Positions 1 to 10,838 of a stretch of 64,000 bases of DNA are shown in pieces (the first letter of the stretch is position 1; each line of letters starts with the position of its first letter). This DNA is from Tetrapyrgos nigripes (taxonomy: Eukaryota > Basidiomycota > Agaricomycetes > Agaricales > Campanellaceae), in assembly GCA_013368315.1 (NCBI GenBank), contig JAACJM010000029.1:372001-436000 (forward strand). Direction: 5' to 3'. Under the pieces are notes generated by a model. That model saw only the letters and a list, made by a program, of their open reading frames with translations, was not told the origin of the DNA and made no database searches. A program made the position numbers and the translations under genes.

Positions 1-1551
1 TGAGAAAAAGGAAGCCCTTTTCATTCTCATCCAGGGCATCGACAACCACAATGCAAATGGGAAGGTCTCTGGCACGCTCAGAAGAGCTTGCTTGCCAAGG
101 TTTGACCAACATCTCCTCAAACTGTTTCTCGAGTTTGGCTGTAGCAAGCCTTAAATCCCTGTCCAAAGCAGCTACAAGCTGACCAGCATAGGATGAGGAG
201 AAGTTGGCAAGATGTCGACATATTGTTGGCAGTAAATACTGGGGCTTGCCACTGTCAAGCTGACGAGAGGCAAAAAAGGATACTACAGGAGATTGACCTC
301 CTGAACCATCAGTGACAGAGCTACTATGGAAGAGATCTTCTAGTTCCTCGCAAATTGTCATTGCAATGGTTGTCTTGCCCATCCCTGCTGCACCTGTCAA
401 CCAGAACACAGGTGCTGCATTTTCTGACTGTAGCCAACATTGAATATCCTCAATCACTTCTGTACGAGTGCCTTTTGTACATGCTCTCCTAACCACATCC
501 GATCCATAGATGCCAGACGTATATGCTGCTGCTGATGCAACAGGAAGATTCTGCAATGCTTGATTCTAAAGATTTACATTAACAAGCCTTTAACATTTTG
601 AGTCAGAACCCAGTTTACCTTGCAAATCTTGCTAGTGTCACGCTCTATGGCTAATGCTTTTTCAAACTGTGATGGAATATCAGCATTTAAATAAAGTATA
701 GGAGTTTCAATAAAAGAAATCACCTCTAGGTTGACATTTATTGTATTGTTAATGTCCCCTCCTGCATCTTGCTGAGCACCCATCAGATTTATGAATGCTC
801 GAGTGGAACCTGAGTAAGTGGTTTATATATTATGAAAATGACCTTTTAATTATCTATACATACCTCTCTCCATGACTGGAGTACTTGTGATGCTCTGTCC
901 TGCCCTATTAGCTTGAGCAGATTGTATATCCTCCCCTATTTTAGTGTCAGTCTAGAGCCAATTTCATTATCTGTACATACCTGTTCTCATGACTTGAGCA
1001 TTTGGGATGATCTGTCCTATGCCGCTATTAGCTTGAACAGATTGTATATTCTCCCCTGTTCTACTGTCAGTTTAATACCATATTTTAAGTAATCATTCGT
1101 GCCTGATCCTTTGGCATCTCCTTTTCCCTTTCTATTCATATCACTCATCATGGAGTTAGAAGTTGGAAAAGTGTCAAAATCACCTGAAGCATTGATGGAC
1201 AGTCAGCCACTCTAATCAATCAAAGAGCAAGGATTACTGACTGTGCGTTGGCGAAGGTTGAGTAGCCATCGACGAGACCTGAGGGATCGGCGGAGGAGTA
1301 CCCGATGCACGTGTAGCAGTCGGCAGCACTGGAGCAATCAGCAGGGCTTGAGCATCCAGCAGAGCCCGAACAGTTAACGAAGGTTGATTGGAAGATGAGA
1401 CGCCCTCGTTGTGATCAAGATCTGCGGTGGAGGTCCGAGGCGTCGCATTGGAGGAATGGTGACCGAGTTGTAGAAGACGCGTCTTACGAGGCTGGTTTGG
1501 GTTTCTGTTTTGCTTTTTGTCGATATGGAGGAATTTCCTGACTTGTTTCAT
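1..1551 (-). CDS. NACHT (STAND/NLR) protein NLR-1, 5' part only
   Basis: The gene is cut by the left window edge. I resolve exons 1551-1242, 1055-981, 935-864, 809-619 and 565 to beyond 1, and the phases agree across every junction. The last exon carries the start of a NACHT NTPase with Walker A GAAGMGKTTIA and Walker B VVDALDE, almost identical to the intact paralogue NLR-2 at 19.7-24.7 kb. The N-terminus (MKQVRKFLHIDKKQ, then a Ser/Thr/Pro-rich stretch) also matches NLR-2. The middle exons do not: exons 3-5 of NLR-2 are replaced by two short phase-1 exons that duplicate one another, followed by an exon beginning GSTRAFINL. STAND NTPases of this class are intracellular signalling switches in fungal non-self recognition; that role is a family inference. 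The C-terminal sensor lies outside the window. The start chosen is the ATG shared with NLR-2. Confidence 0.8.
864..1055 (-). repeat. tandem duplicated exon inside NLR-1
   Basis: Exon 1055-981 (75 nt) and exon 935-864 (72 nt) are copies of each other, both starting GGGGA.ATACAATCTG and both ending G|gtatgta. Each is phase 1 at both ends, so one copy can be added or skipped without changing the frame. The translated cores are GENIQSVQANSGIGQII and GEDIQSAQANRAGQSIT. Confidence 0.65.
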
Positions 1552-3580
1552 GGCTGGACGACGACGAGCAAGTTGAGATGGTGGAACGGGACTAAGAAGT
1601 CGGAAAAGTGCCAAAGTCACCTGAAGCCTTGATGAACACGCCGTTCCTGACAAAAGATAAGGTTTCGCAGAAGGTCTGCTGACCTTGATAAGATAAGTAA
1701 CCGGCCCAATCGTGTTGCGTTGCTGGAAACTACGTTCATAGACTAGATCCTACACCTACATCTCCTCCAACCCCCCTCGACGGTTTCTCTTGCGTTCTCT
1801 CTTCCCCTCAACGCAACTCGAAATTTAGCAAGGACAGGGCAGGAATGCCTATGACTCGGGTATTCGATAGTGTTATTGTTGGACGGGTATAGTTACCAGA
1901 GGTTTCAGAGGATGGCTAGGGTGATGCCTATACCGAATAACGCCGTGGGCAAGGTGAGCTGTTCCTTCCGTGTCTATTACTAGAGTGGATTTTCAAGTTC
2001 GCGTTCTCCAGGGACGTCTACCATCTCAACGTTCTCAACCCTTGTGGACGGGGCCAGGACACCATCAAGAAAGATGTATCAAGCCGTGAGTTTATCCTCT
2101 TCCACTTCCACTTCTATGCCTGGTTCTACCTCGTCGCTGTTACCGTGTGTGCTCTTCCAACCTCTTTCTCGCTCGGCTTCACTCCAAAAGTCGTTTTACT
2201 GACTCATCGCCTCCCCTTACTGTTCCTTCTCCCCACTGGGTGCATCATCATACCAAAACCTTCACTAGCTTCCTCCGTCTCATGCTCACATCGTTCCCAA
2301 CCTCCACCGACTCTCTTCCTTCATGACACAACGACTGTCTGTCATGCACACCTCCCCCACTCTACACCATCTTCCCTCTGTCTGACCACATCGACTTCGC
2401 CAACACTTGGAACTGTTTCGCTGCGTCTTCCAGGGTTATCCACGATGGCGAATACGACTCCGATGGCCGCCGAACGCCTAAACCTTCTCCAGGACGAGTA
2501 TAGCCTGCCAGTTCATCAAGACGTCGAACTGAAGACATGCACGCCGACTCATTTTTGGCTGGACTGGGATAGGTTCTGGCTTCGTTGGCAAAGTTTATTG
2601 GGCTGGGAATCCGCTGATGGGCGCAGCTTGGTGCTGTTCTCAGTGGTTTGGACGCTGAGGATATCATGTCCTCGATGTACCTGTGGATTTTATTCCGGAA
2701 TTTTTCCATCATCTGGGACTTTCCCTACCTGTTTTCCGACGTTATTATCGACGGCGAACACAACTCAGACTGCCCCAGTGCTTGCAGACGTTCTTTAGGA
2801 CGGCGAGCAACTGCCAGGTCATCAAACTCCTGAAACCAAGACATATACACCGACTCGATTCTCGTGGGACTGGTACCTCTCCGGCGTCGTTATCGGGATT
2901 TTCTGGAACTGAGAACTCGTGGGTTGGCGTAGGTTGGTGAAGCTCTGAATGGTTATGGTGTCGTCGACATCGTGTCCTTGGATGTACCTGTGTAGTGGTG
3001 ACTCTCATATCCCAACCGGGTACGTTTCGTCCATTCTTTACATCTTATCGCAACTGACTCTGGGTGTTTGTGCTCTTCGTCTTTCTTATTCCAGGTGGCC
3101 ATCTGTATCGAGCAACACTTTATGTTCGATTCTGCAAGGCTTTACCTGACTGGGTCACCGAAATAATCTAACGTCGCGCAATTTCAACGCGAGAGGATAG
3201 GAAAATGGGCCTCGGAAGCGTCTTCGTCGTACGTTGTGCATGTCATGTACTATCCTTTGTCTCATCTGACCCTAATCATGTCCTCGTTTCAGAGTCTACG
3301 TCCTTTGCATTATCTACCACTCTTATATATCCTTATTCCTTCGCCAACCTAGAGTCCAGCTATGCTTCGTCAAAGACTCATCCCGGCGTAATATGACTAC
3401 CAGTCAAATACTCGGGATCCTCGTGCAAACATTTCTTCCGCTGTACCACGTCGAGTATGTGACTGTTCTGGGACACGCTGTTCGCTCTTCTAGAATCATC
3501 AATGGCTCTGTACACGATTCCAACCCAACCAGAAATTCGTTCAGGACCGCGGAGACGTCGTCAGAGTTTCTTTTGGGATG
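1552..3580. repeat. segmental duplication, copy 1 (5' flank of NLR-1)
   Basis: This stretch aligns in the same order and orientation with 24710-27785 next to NLR-2. Shared landmarks are the stretch upstream of the NLR start codon, a block near 1850, exon-like blocks near 2020-2090, 2400-2990 and 3000-3180, and the last shared stretch at about 3490-3540. Short open segments are conserved between copies (for example LVGLVPLRRRYRDFLELRTR, plus strand near 2850), with stops and frameshifts that differ between copies. It looks like a decayed multi-exon gene of unknown family carried along with the NLR. No intact coding frame is supported. Confidence 0.6.
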
Positions 3581-5154
3581 ATATTAATTGGACGATGGGG
3601 TATTGGTTCTATAAAGAACGAGGGCGGAATAAATGGGCGTTGGGAGTGGTGGGCCTGGTATTTGTCTCTACTCGCAAAAGACGGAACGAGTTGGGAGAAA
3701 GATGCGTGGCGGTGGGTATGTGTCAGTTTCAATCTCACTGCAAGACACGCATGGGGTGAAGATTGTGAAAGGGAAATGGGGTCAAAATATCAAGAAGAAC
3801 AGATCCAGCAATAGGATGGACGGCCACGAGGGCGTACAGATAGAACACACAAACTGATATGATCTATCTCTCTGCCTCACCCCCTCATGCCTATATGTTT
3901 ATATCATCCACGTCGACTTTTACCCCCACACCCACACCCTTACCCACCAACAACAGTTATGATCACGGCTACCGAGTTGACATCTCCTTTCCTTCATCTA
4001 TGGTTTCATCTTCATCTTTGGTTGCCGTCTTCGGTCTTCGGTCTTCTTCGTTCCCCTTACCTTTTTGTTGTCTCCCTGTGTATCCACACCATACTCCATT
4101 AGTCAAGTTTTTGGGGTTTGGGTTTACGTCCCCCTCCTCCACAGCCACCCACTTGTTGCTTTTTCTGGCTTCTAAGGCTATCGGGGCGGCTATGGCTATT
4201 GCCACACGGTCTCGGCTGACTTCGAGTTTGGTACTAGAGGGTACACGAAAGTATATCCCAGGATATGCGATTGGAGAGTATGACAGTAACGGCGATGAGG
4301 ACAGTGACTCTGGCAGAGGTGAGAAATCAAGCTTTGAAGACCCAAGATGAAGGGACAAAGTCTTTATGGAAGACGGAGATACGCTGGGCAGAGACAAAGG
4401 GAAGGGAGGGGGGGGGGATGGGGAAGCGAGATGGGATTTATCCAGTTATCTTTGATGACCGAGCTTGGTGAAGGAGGGGGGGATTTATAAGATGGTAAGG
4501 TGGGATTAGAGAGGGGAAGAAGTGTCATCATCATCGCCGTGATTCTCGTTGCTGTTTTTCTCGTTATCATTCTTTCACCTTGCCTTTCGTGTCCTTCTCA
4601 CCACAAGTCGCGTCCCGTTTCATGCATTGTCTTCACTTTTTGGCTGCCATCTCAAGGTTATTACGGTGGATATCTTGCCATTGTGGCAACTCTATTCTGG
4701 TTCCTTGTACATCACTCTCACCTCACTCCTTCCATTCTTTTCTTCGTCCTGGTACTTGTCCACGTCTCCCTTCCTTCTTGGTCCTTGTATGGTCTCGTCT
4801 GTCATCTGGAATGTACATTCATATCGGTCTATCAGTCTTCTTTCTTGCTCTTAACTTGGGATGTATTTACCAGTGCTCTTCCCTCCGTGCCTTGGTTTCA
4901 GCTTTGATATTGCGATTCTCTCTAGGATTTGTGTATTTGTCCTCTGGTTGTATGCCTGTAGCTGTCACCCGGGGTATTGAGAGTGACGTGACCTTTTTTA
5001 GCCTACTCTCTGTCATTTTGGGCCGAAGCTGCCCTTCTAATATGTATAATCAAACTAAGCATACTCTCATAGAGCTACAAAGAAGTTAAAACAAGAGGCG
5101 CCACATTGACTGCGAAGCACAGAAGCCCGACTCAATACTCGTTCGTTTGCAAGC
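3581..5154. other. stretch without a supported gene
   Basis: Several medium ORFs overlap here on both strands (for example plus 3859-4350 and minus 3969-4397). None shows a recognisable domain or a convincing splice pattern, and the composition is pyrimidine-rich. The minus frame 4300-4000 reads like a low-complexity charged protein end and may be a gene remnant, but I cannot support it. Confidence 0.4.
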
Positions 5155-6768
5155 ATGAAACCCTCGATTTGGCATCCATGTCCTAATATTTTTTCCTTGC
5201 TCGTATACCTTCATTATTTCCAAAGTCTTCGTCGTACTCGAGATCCCTACCCTTCCGGACCAAAAGGCTTCTGGCATCTCGGTCTCCCTAACTCCAAAGT
5301 CCCCACGAAAAAACTTTGGTTGACGTACATAGAATAGGGCAAGAAATATGGTGCGTTTCTGGCGCTCAAATCCATGATAATACGTATTATATACTATCTG
5401 ATGTCCCCTTTTTGGTTCCAGGAGACCTCATTCACTTCTTTCGCTTCGGTAAACACTATCTGGTCATCAACTCCCTTCAAGCCACCAGAGACATCCTTGA
5501 TAAGCAGGCTAGGTTCACTTCTGATAGGCCGCATACGCGAGTGGATGAGATAGTGTGAGTCCTTGCTCGTATCCTATGGATAGGCCCCATCGTAGTATCA
5601 CATAGACTCGGAGATAATGTGTTGAATACCCTATGTAAGTCTCTTGATCCTTTATAGATAATCCGACGCCGGGTCTGTCTAAGAGAGACTAAATCCGATC
5701 TCTCTTACTCCCTACAGCCGCAATACCCTACTCAGACAAATGGAGAAAGACCCGGAAGTTCTTCCATCAAAACTTCCGCACAGAGTCGACGGCTCAACTT
5801 CATGCAATTCAAACCCAGCAAGCCCAATTATTTGTCGTGGTTTTGTCACAGTGCACTCTGAAAGATCAGATAGCTACATGAGTTTTCAGAGTCTTGTCGT
5901 GATCTCTTTTTCTCTTGATAAGATGGTATTCATTTTCTTACCGCCTTCATGCTCACAGGGTATCTCAAAAAATCATGCTCTTGTCGATATACGGCCTAGA
6001 TATCTCCAGCAACAGAGGAAATGCCTGCTCGGAATCGAGAAGTCGTTGACTCTTCTGGAAACGGGATTATTCTAGGCTGGGATGGCTACAAATATATTCC
6101 TTTTATCCATCTCTTACCGTCATGGTTTCCCGTCGTCTAATTGCTGCAATCCACGGAATGCTGTTCTGGAGAAATTAGTCAGTGCATACACAACTTCAGC
6201 ACCTGCAATGCAAATGGTTTGCTGAATATGGATTCATAGAAATCAGACGGAAATCATGCCTCCCTTATTGGAAAGTTACTGTCTGAAATGGATCCCGATA
6301 ATGACAAGGAGATAGATAGGATCAAGTGTTTTGGCTTCCAATCTATCGCGGGTAAGCTTTACCTCAGATGTTCGTTTCATTTGAACCAATATTTTCATCG
6401 CTGGCTGCTGTAGATACAGTGAGTTGCCAAACATCCTTCTGAAATTCTGGTTTTCATTCATCCTTCCTTTTCTCCCTTTTTTTTCATTCAGACAATGTCA
6501 GCTATCTCTATTTTTTTCCTCGCAATGAGCCTGTATCCCGCAGTAAAATCTAAGGGACAGGAGCTTGACGTTGTTCCCGGAAAGGGAAGGATGCCGACAT
6601 TCGACAACCGTCCTTCTTTACCTTATATTGAGTCTATCTTCCGAGAAGTGATGTGTTGGCACCCTGCGCTGCCAATGGGTATGTGGATGCCAATTCCTTT
6701 AAAAACGCATTCATGACTGTATAGAAGATATTGTCTACAGTGGTTACTACGTACCCAAAGATTAGTAG
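5155..6768 (+). pseudogene. cytochrome P450 pseudogene (3' truncated)
   Basis: Spliced pieces read as a fungal microsomal P450: an N-terminal hydrophobic anchor then SLRRTRDPYPSGPKGFW (proline-rich hinge), FRFGKHYLVINSLQATRDIL with FTSDRPHTR, PYSDKWRKTRKFFHQNF (C-helix WRKTRK), a GKGRMPTFDNRPSLPYIESI segment followed by FREV (the K-helix ExxR region), and finally DIVYSGYYVPKD. Disablements include TAG in place of a Trp codon at about 5335 (LTYIE*GKKYG), frame breaks between 6070 and 6480, and complete loss of the C-terminal haem-binding FxxGxRxCxG loop, because homology stops at about 6768 and repeats begin. The small introns keep their GT..AG ends (for example the one ending at about 5422). 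The sequence resembles the basidiomycete CYP5144-like style, but the subfamily is not certain. It cannot make a functional enzyme. Confidence 0.85.
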
Positions 6769-6799
6769 AATATGCTTGAATATGATTCTCCGGTTGGAA

Positions 6800-7800
6800 A
6801 AGGGTAACAAGAGACAAGGGACGAAAACCGAAAACCGAAAACCGAAGACCGAAGACCGAAGAACAAAAACGGAGCATGACCAGAAAAAAAACCAACGACA
6901 ATGCAATGTGAAAGACAACGTCAACGACACCAACACCAACACCAACACCGACAAGACAGAACGTCAAAGAACGTCAAAGACGACGTGAAAGCAAAACCGT
7001 AAAGCCGTCAAAACGAAACTGTAAAACCGAAAGAAGCGGAAATATGCCAGTGGAACGGGAATGGCAATGGCAATAGTCGTCGCCGATGGCGTTATTGGTA
7101 GAAGTTGAGGAGGGGTCAGCGGAAGGGTATGGGTATGAGGATGGACATGTGCGTGGTAGTTCGTTGGTTGGTTCGGATTAGGAAGGAGAGGGAAGAAGGG
7201 TACGTGTCGTGTTTGGCCAAGAAGTAAAATGCAAACGAAAACAAGGGGTGTACGAATTGCGAATTGCGAATTGACGAGTTGAGGCGTATGCGAATTGGGG
7301 TGTTGGCGTCTGGGTTTAACGTTTGGGTTTGGGATTTGAGGTGTATGGTGTATGGTGAATAGTCGTGTGACGGTGACGGACGGGGAAGGTGTATGGTCAT
7401 GTGACGGAGATGTTGACGGACAGGATTGGGGACAAGGACGGGGTTGGGGTGTCGGCGTCGGCGTTTTGAGGTGTATGGCATATGGCGATGTCGTGTCATG
7501 GCGTGTCGTGTTGATGTATTGAGGTATTGAGGTTGGGGTGGGAAATGGTGGTGTCGAGGTAGACGTAGACGTGGTGGGTATGAATAGTCGTGTGCCGGTG
7601 ACGGTGACGGACGGGAAGGTGTATGGTGTATGGTGTAATGGTCGTGTACCGGTGACGGACGGGATTGGAGACAGGGACGAGGTTGGGGTTGGGGTGTCAC
7701 CGTCGACGTCGGTATTTTGAGGTGTACGGTGTATTGTATATTTGAGGTATTGAGGTTGGGGTGAGGAAGTGGGAAATGGTGGTGTCGAGGTAGCCGTAGA
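6800..7800. repeat. minisatellite and low-complexity block
   Basis: It begins with short tandem units (accgaaaaccgaaaaccga; repeated caacac), then a block at about 7310-7790 in which a unit of roughly 300 nt occurs about twice. That unit contains gtgacggacggg.aaggtgtatgg, gaggtattgaggttggggtg and gtgtcgaggtag.cgtagacgtgg. It abuts the truncated end of the P450 relic on the left and the kinase relic on the right. The long minus-strand ORF across it (7116-7937) is a by-product of the repeats. Confidence 0.7.
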
Positions 7801-7937
7801 CGTGGTGGTGGTTCATATAAGAGGAGGAACAAAGAAAACAAAACCGTCAGTCCACAGTCTATAATCATGACTCCGTAACAAAACAAAACAAATCGCAAAA
7901 GAACAAGGAAACAACATGGAGAAGTAAGAAAACCCAC

Positions 7938-8369
7938 CTAGCATTCTCGATCGCCTCCTGAACAATATCATGTACATTGGCCTTTGTACAAATGATACCA
8001 ACGCCAAGACCCCCTGAGCGACAGTCGTCACAGTCGGGTCATGTCTACTCTTTATCCTCTCAAGTACACTGGTAAAGTTGTTATTGTATTGATGAATTTG
8101 AGGAGGATAGGATATGTTCATGAGGGAAAGTTTATAATACTCGGCATCTGACTCAAATTATGCGGAAGCTCGTCCAACTCCTTCACCCTATGCGCTAATC
8201 TGACGGGTAGTTCCTCATGAAGGAATTGAGAAGCTTTCAGAAGAGTTCCCTGCGAGGGATGTTGACCAAAGAGGACCATTTGTTGAAGAGACACTCCTGT
8301 TTGAGGAAACGACGCAAAGTGGTGGATTTTGTCCCATAGGGCTCCAGAAGTTTTGAAGCCTGCAGACAT
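7938..8369 (-). pseudogene. mitochondrial pyruvate/branched-chain dehydrogenase kinase relic
   Basis: The first block reads LWDKIHHFASFPQTGVSLQQ then VLFGQHPSQGTLLKASQFLHEE and RLAHRVKELDELPHNLSQMP, a near-perfect N-terminal domain of the PDK/BCKDK family (mitochondrial protein kinases related to histidine kinases, which phosphorylate the E1 subunit). The next block reads FTSVLERIKSRHDPTVTTVA, then in another frame GIICTKANVHDIVQEAIENA up to a splice donor. Two internal deletions remove the NKVKNWYxQSFxEL region and the stretch normally between TVAQG and VGIIC. The ATP-binding C-terminal half (GHL/G boxes) is absent. This is a non-functional fragment, probably a transposed or partially deleted copy of a housekeeping gene that should be intact elsewhere. 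Confidence 0.85.
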
Positions 8370-8469
8370 CCTGGGGAGAGGAGGGGAAGGAAGGGGAAGT
8401 GGGGAGTGGGGAAACGACAGCAAGAAGAAGAGTGACGAGTGTCGCAATTGAAATCATGTGAATTATGTA

Positions 8470-8790
8470 CCCCGTGATTAGTTTGTATACCCGGTCAACG
8501 TTTAGGGCGGAAATGCGCTTTTTCCGCTCCTTCCGTGCTTCTCCGTACCAACAGGATCAAGGCTAATACGGAGCTTCTAACGGCGCTTTGAGGAGTGGAG
8601 GTACGCTGGAGGTACAAAGTGTCTAGGCGGATTGGCGGAACTAGACCTAGTCATGGCACAAGGTCTGGCTCCATCTAGTGCGTTCTCTGTGTCATTCCAA
8701 ATGGTTCCCGACGTTGACGAGGCGAGTCAGGGCCCGTGTACTAGTACTTACTGAACTAAAAAGACAATAGAATGAACAAACTTATTCCGG
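8470..8790 (-). repeat. solo-LTR-like fragment
   Basis: About 150 nt around 8545-8700 (ctccgtaccaacaggatcaa ... gaggagtggaggt ... acaaggtctggct) matches, with divergence, the segment 12530-12720 downstream of the chromovirus. This suggests an old LTR of the same family standing alone beside the tRNA genes. Exact ends and target duplication were not found. Confidence 0.4.
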
Positions 8791-8893
8791 GTAGTGTCCG
8801 TGTCGAGGACAAACGGTTCCAGACTCAGTACACCCTTTGACTTACCAGTACAACGAAAGAAAACAAAAGGACAACCGACGTCGGATGGATCAA

Positions 8894-8965
8894 TAGCAGC
8901 AACTTGTTTCGATCAAGTGACCTCGGGGTTATGGGCCCCGCGCGCTACCACTGCGCCATGCTGCT
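8894..8965 (-). tRNA. initiator tRNA-Met (CAT)
   Basis: A 72-nt cloverleaf with a perfect 7-bp acceptor stem (AGCAGCA / TGCTGCT), D arm GGCGCAGTGGTAGCGC, an anticodon stem of G/C pairs around CCATAAC, and T-loop GATCGAA. The GATCGAA loop in place of TTCRANY, with the GC-rich anticodon stem, is the eukaryotic initiator signature. There is no intron. It delivers Met to the P site in translation initiation. It looks intact and sits among damaged tRNA copies. Confidence 0.9.
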
Positions 8966-9163
8966 ATACTCCAGTGGTATTCACATCTCACTGTGTACCA
9001 CTCATACTACTCGGCGCACACATCAGCTCAACGATACTCAGCGGAATAACATAGTCGATCGATCGTCGGTACCCCGCTCCAAATTTCACATTTTCAAAAA
9101 TCCCGCCCTAGCCCCTATTGTCTCGCCCGAATCCTGTCTCAATCCTCTAAACAAAGTACTCTT

Positions 9164-9266
9164 GGCCGACTAGCTCAGTTGGTTAGAGCGTCGTGCTAAT
9201 ATTTGTAGTTTGAACTTGTCCAACATTTTAATTCCAAGGTCTTGGGTTGGATACCGGTAACCCACG
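9164..9266 (+). pseudogene. tRNA-Ile(AAT) pseudogene with intron-like insert
   Basis: The 5' half GGCCGACTAGCTCAGTTGG..AGAGCGTCGTGCTAAT is a normal tRNA-Ile with an intact A box. After the anticodon there is a 30-35-nt insert, then AAGGTCTTGGGTTGGATACC. The B box is damaged (GGTTGGATACC for GGTTCGATCCC) and the 3' end (CCCACGTTGAT) no longer pairs with the 5' acceptor strand. Confidence 0.7.
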
Positions 9267-9658
9267 TTGATATGTATACGTTTTGTCTCTCCCCATTTTT
9301 TTCTCATTTTTTCATTTTCTTGGGTATTTTCTTTCGTTCTTTTGTCCTTTCGTTCTCCTTACTGATCAAATTAAGTCATCTTAAGCTTGGAGCGAGTACA
9401 AATCCTGAATACGCAGTAATTCATGATCAGATATGTACATAGCGGAAGCTTTTTGCGCCCTCCGCCCAAATCGTTAGTTACATATGATCAAGCGATCGAT
9501 CGTCGGGGAGCCATTGCCATTTCAATATTTCCGATTGATTCCCGCCTCCTCCCATTCTTTCAAGTCTAAAACTGAGTACTGACAGCCAACAACAAACAAC
9601 CTAAGCCAGGGAGCAGAAAACACGGAACATAGAACAGCAAGCATTAGAACGAGACGTC

Positions 9659-9795
9659 GGCCGAGTAGCTCAGTTGGTTAGAGCGTTGTCCCCGACTCTC
9701 TTTCATTCAGAGAGAAGGGCCTTGTGTGGTCAAAACGTCCGTCCGCCATCAAACTCCCACGCTTTAGGTCCCCGGTTCGATCCCGGGCTGAACCA
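9659..9795 (+). pseudogene. tRNA-like gene with large central insert, probably chimeric
   Basis: The 5' half GGCCGAGTAGCTCAGTTGG..AGAGCG carries a good A box. The 3' half AGGTCCCCGGTTCGATCCCG then GGCTGAACCA carries a good B box. The halves are about 60 nt further apart than in a normal tRNA, and the acceptor strands GGCCGAG/CTGAACC mispair at three positions. The 3' half looks like a different isotype from the Ile-like 5' half. It could still be transcribed by Pol III. I cannot assign an anticodon. Confidence 0.5.
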
Positions 9796-10372
9796 ATCAT
9801 TTTCTGTTGTTTTTCGCTTCTCCACATCCCAAACGGCGCAATTTTTCAGCACTCGTTGATTGATTACTTTTTTTAATCGATTTTCTATGCATATTTTAGA
9901 TAGTTTTGTGACCAAAAAGTTCGAATTTATTTAAGTACCGTTTGAGTACCGTTACGCTAATCATACCATTTCATCGAAAAGTGAGACGCAAATTGGATTA
10001 GTAAGTCTGACGTTTACTCACGCCTCAACATTGACTCTCGGTAACTTTTCAGACTGGATTGATAGTTGACTTACTCGCAGCTGCATTACAATACTGTTGT
10101 TGCTTTCTCTTCCCCACCATCATCCTTCTAGTGTTTGCCCGTGCATCCCGCTTTGGCTCTACTGTTGATGGATAACTGCGAAGGTAAGTTCATATTTCAA
10201 CTTGCTGTAGAATGAGGAAAATAGGGCCGGATATTTAGGAGAGAGAGGAAAGAGCGTATAGGCAGGGATATAAGAGGAGAAGCGAGGATGTAGGAGGGAG
10301 AAGAGAAAGAGAGAGAGCTCAGAATAGCGCCTTATAGATGAATGACTCTCTCCTGCAAAGTATGGTTATGTT
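9796..10372. other. stretch without a supported gene
   Basis: AT-rich sequence followed by a purine-rich run near 10250-10320 (repeated gagag). I recognise no gene or element here. It separates the tRNA cluster from the Helitron helicase fragment. Confidence 0.4.
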
Positions 10373-10777
10373 ATGAGACACAACAAACGTATTCGAGGTT
10401 TGGAGTTATTTCCTGGTTGTCTTTCCAGCATTAACACGTCTAAAATAGTGAACCAGTTAGGGCACCAATGTCAGTATAAAAGTACGGTGGACATTATCTC
10501 ATTCGTGGAAACAAAGAATACGCTCAACGAGAAGCAGATTGCTTACTGTATTATTATCAATTTGTGGGTTAATCAATATCTTTTGAGGAATTATACCAGT
10601 GATCCATTGAGACTTCTTCTTACTGGACCTGGAGGTACTGGGAAAACTCATGTTGTGAATGCTGTAAAAGAAGTGATGACACATTACAATATGGGACACA
10701 GAATACGTTTCCTGGCTCCTATCAGCTCTGCAGCAGCGTTGGCTCAAGGATTACACGCATTGTATATATTGACATGA
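10373..10777 (+). pseudogene. Helitron PIF1-like helicase fragment
   Basis: A 134-codon open segment contains LNEKQIAYCII, the strongly conserved block NYTSDPLRLLLTGPGGTGKT (Walker A GPGGTGKT) and HVVNAVKEVM...IRFLAPISSAAAL. This is the start of the superfamily-1 PIF1-like helicase at the C-terminus of eukaryotic Helitron RepHel proteins. Motifs after the first ATPase segment are missing, as is the whole Rep (HUH) domain, and the frame ends in unrelated sequence. It is a truncated Helitron remnant or a gene-capture scar. No Helitron 3' hairpin plus CTRR end was found nearby. Confidence 0.8.
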
Positions 10778-10838
10778 AAATGTGACTGAATAAAGGGGTG
10801 GGAGAGTCGGGGACTGCGTGCGCACTCGCAACGCGCTA

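Noticed and set aside
2145..2798. 217-codon plus ORF in the duplicated NLR flank
   Set aside because: The frame is not conserved in the second copy, where stops and indels break it; no motif.
4500..5089. Overlapping hydrophobic plus ORFs suggesting a membrane protein
   Set aside because: Three frames are open at once because the sequence is pyrimidine-rich; no family motif or splice support.
7116..7937. 273-codon minus ORF rich in Arg/His/Pro
   Set aside because: It runs through the minisatellite block, reads repeated PRLRLPRHHHF-type strings and overlaps the kinase relic; an artefact of repeat composition.
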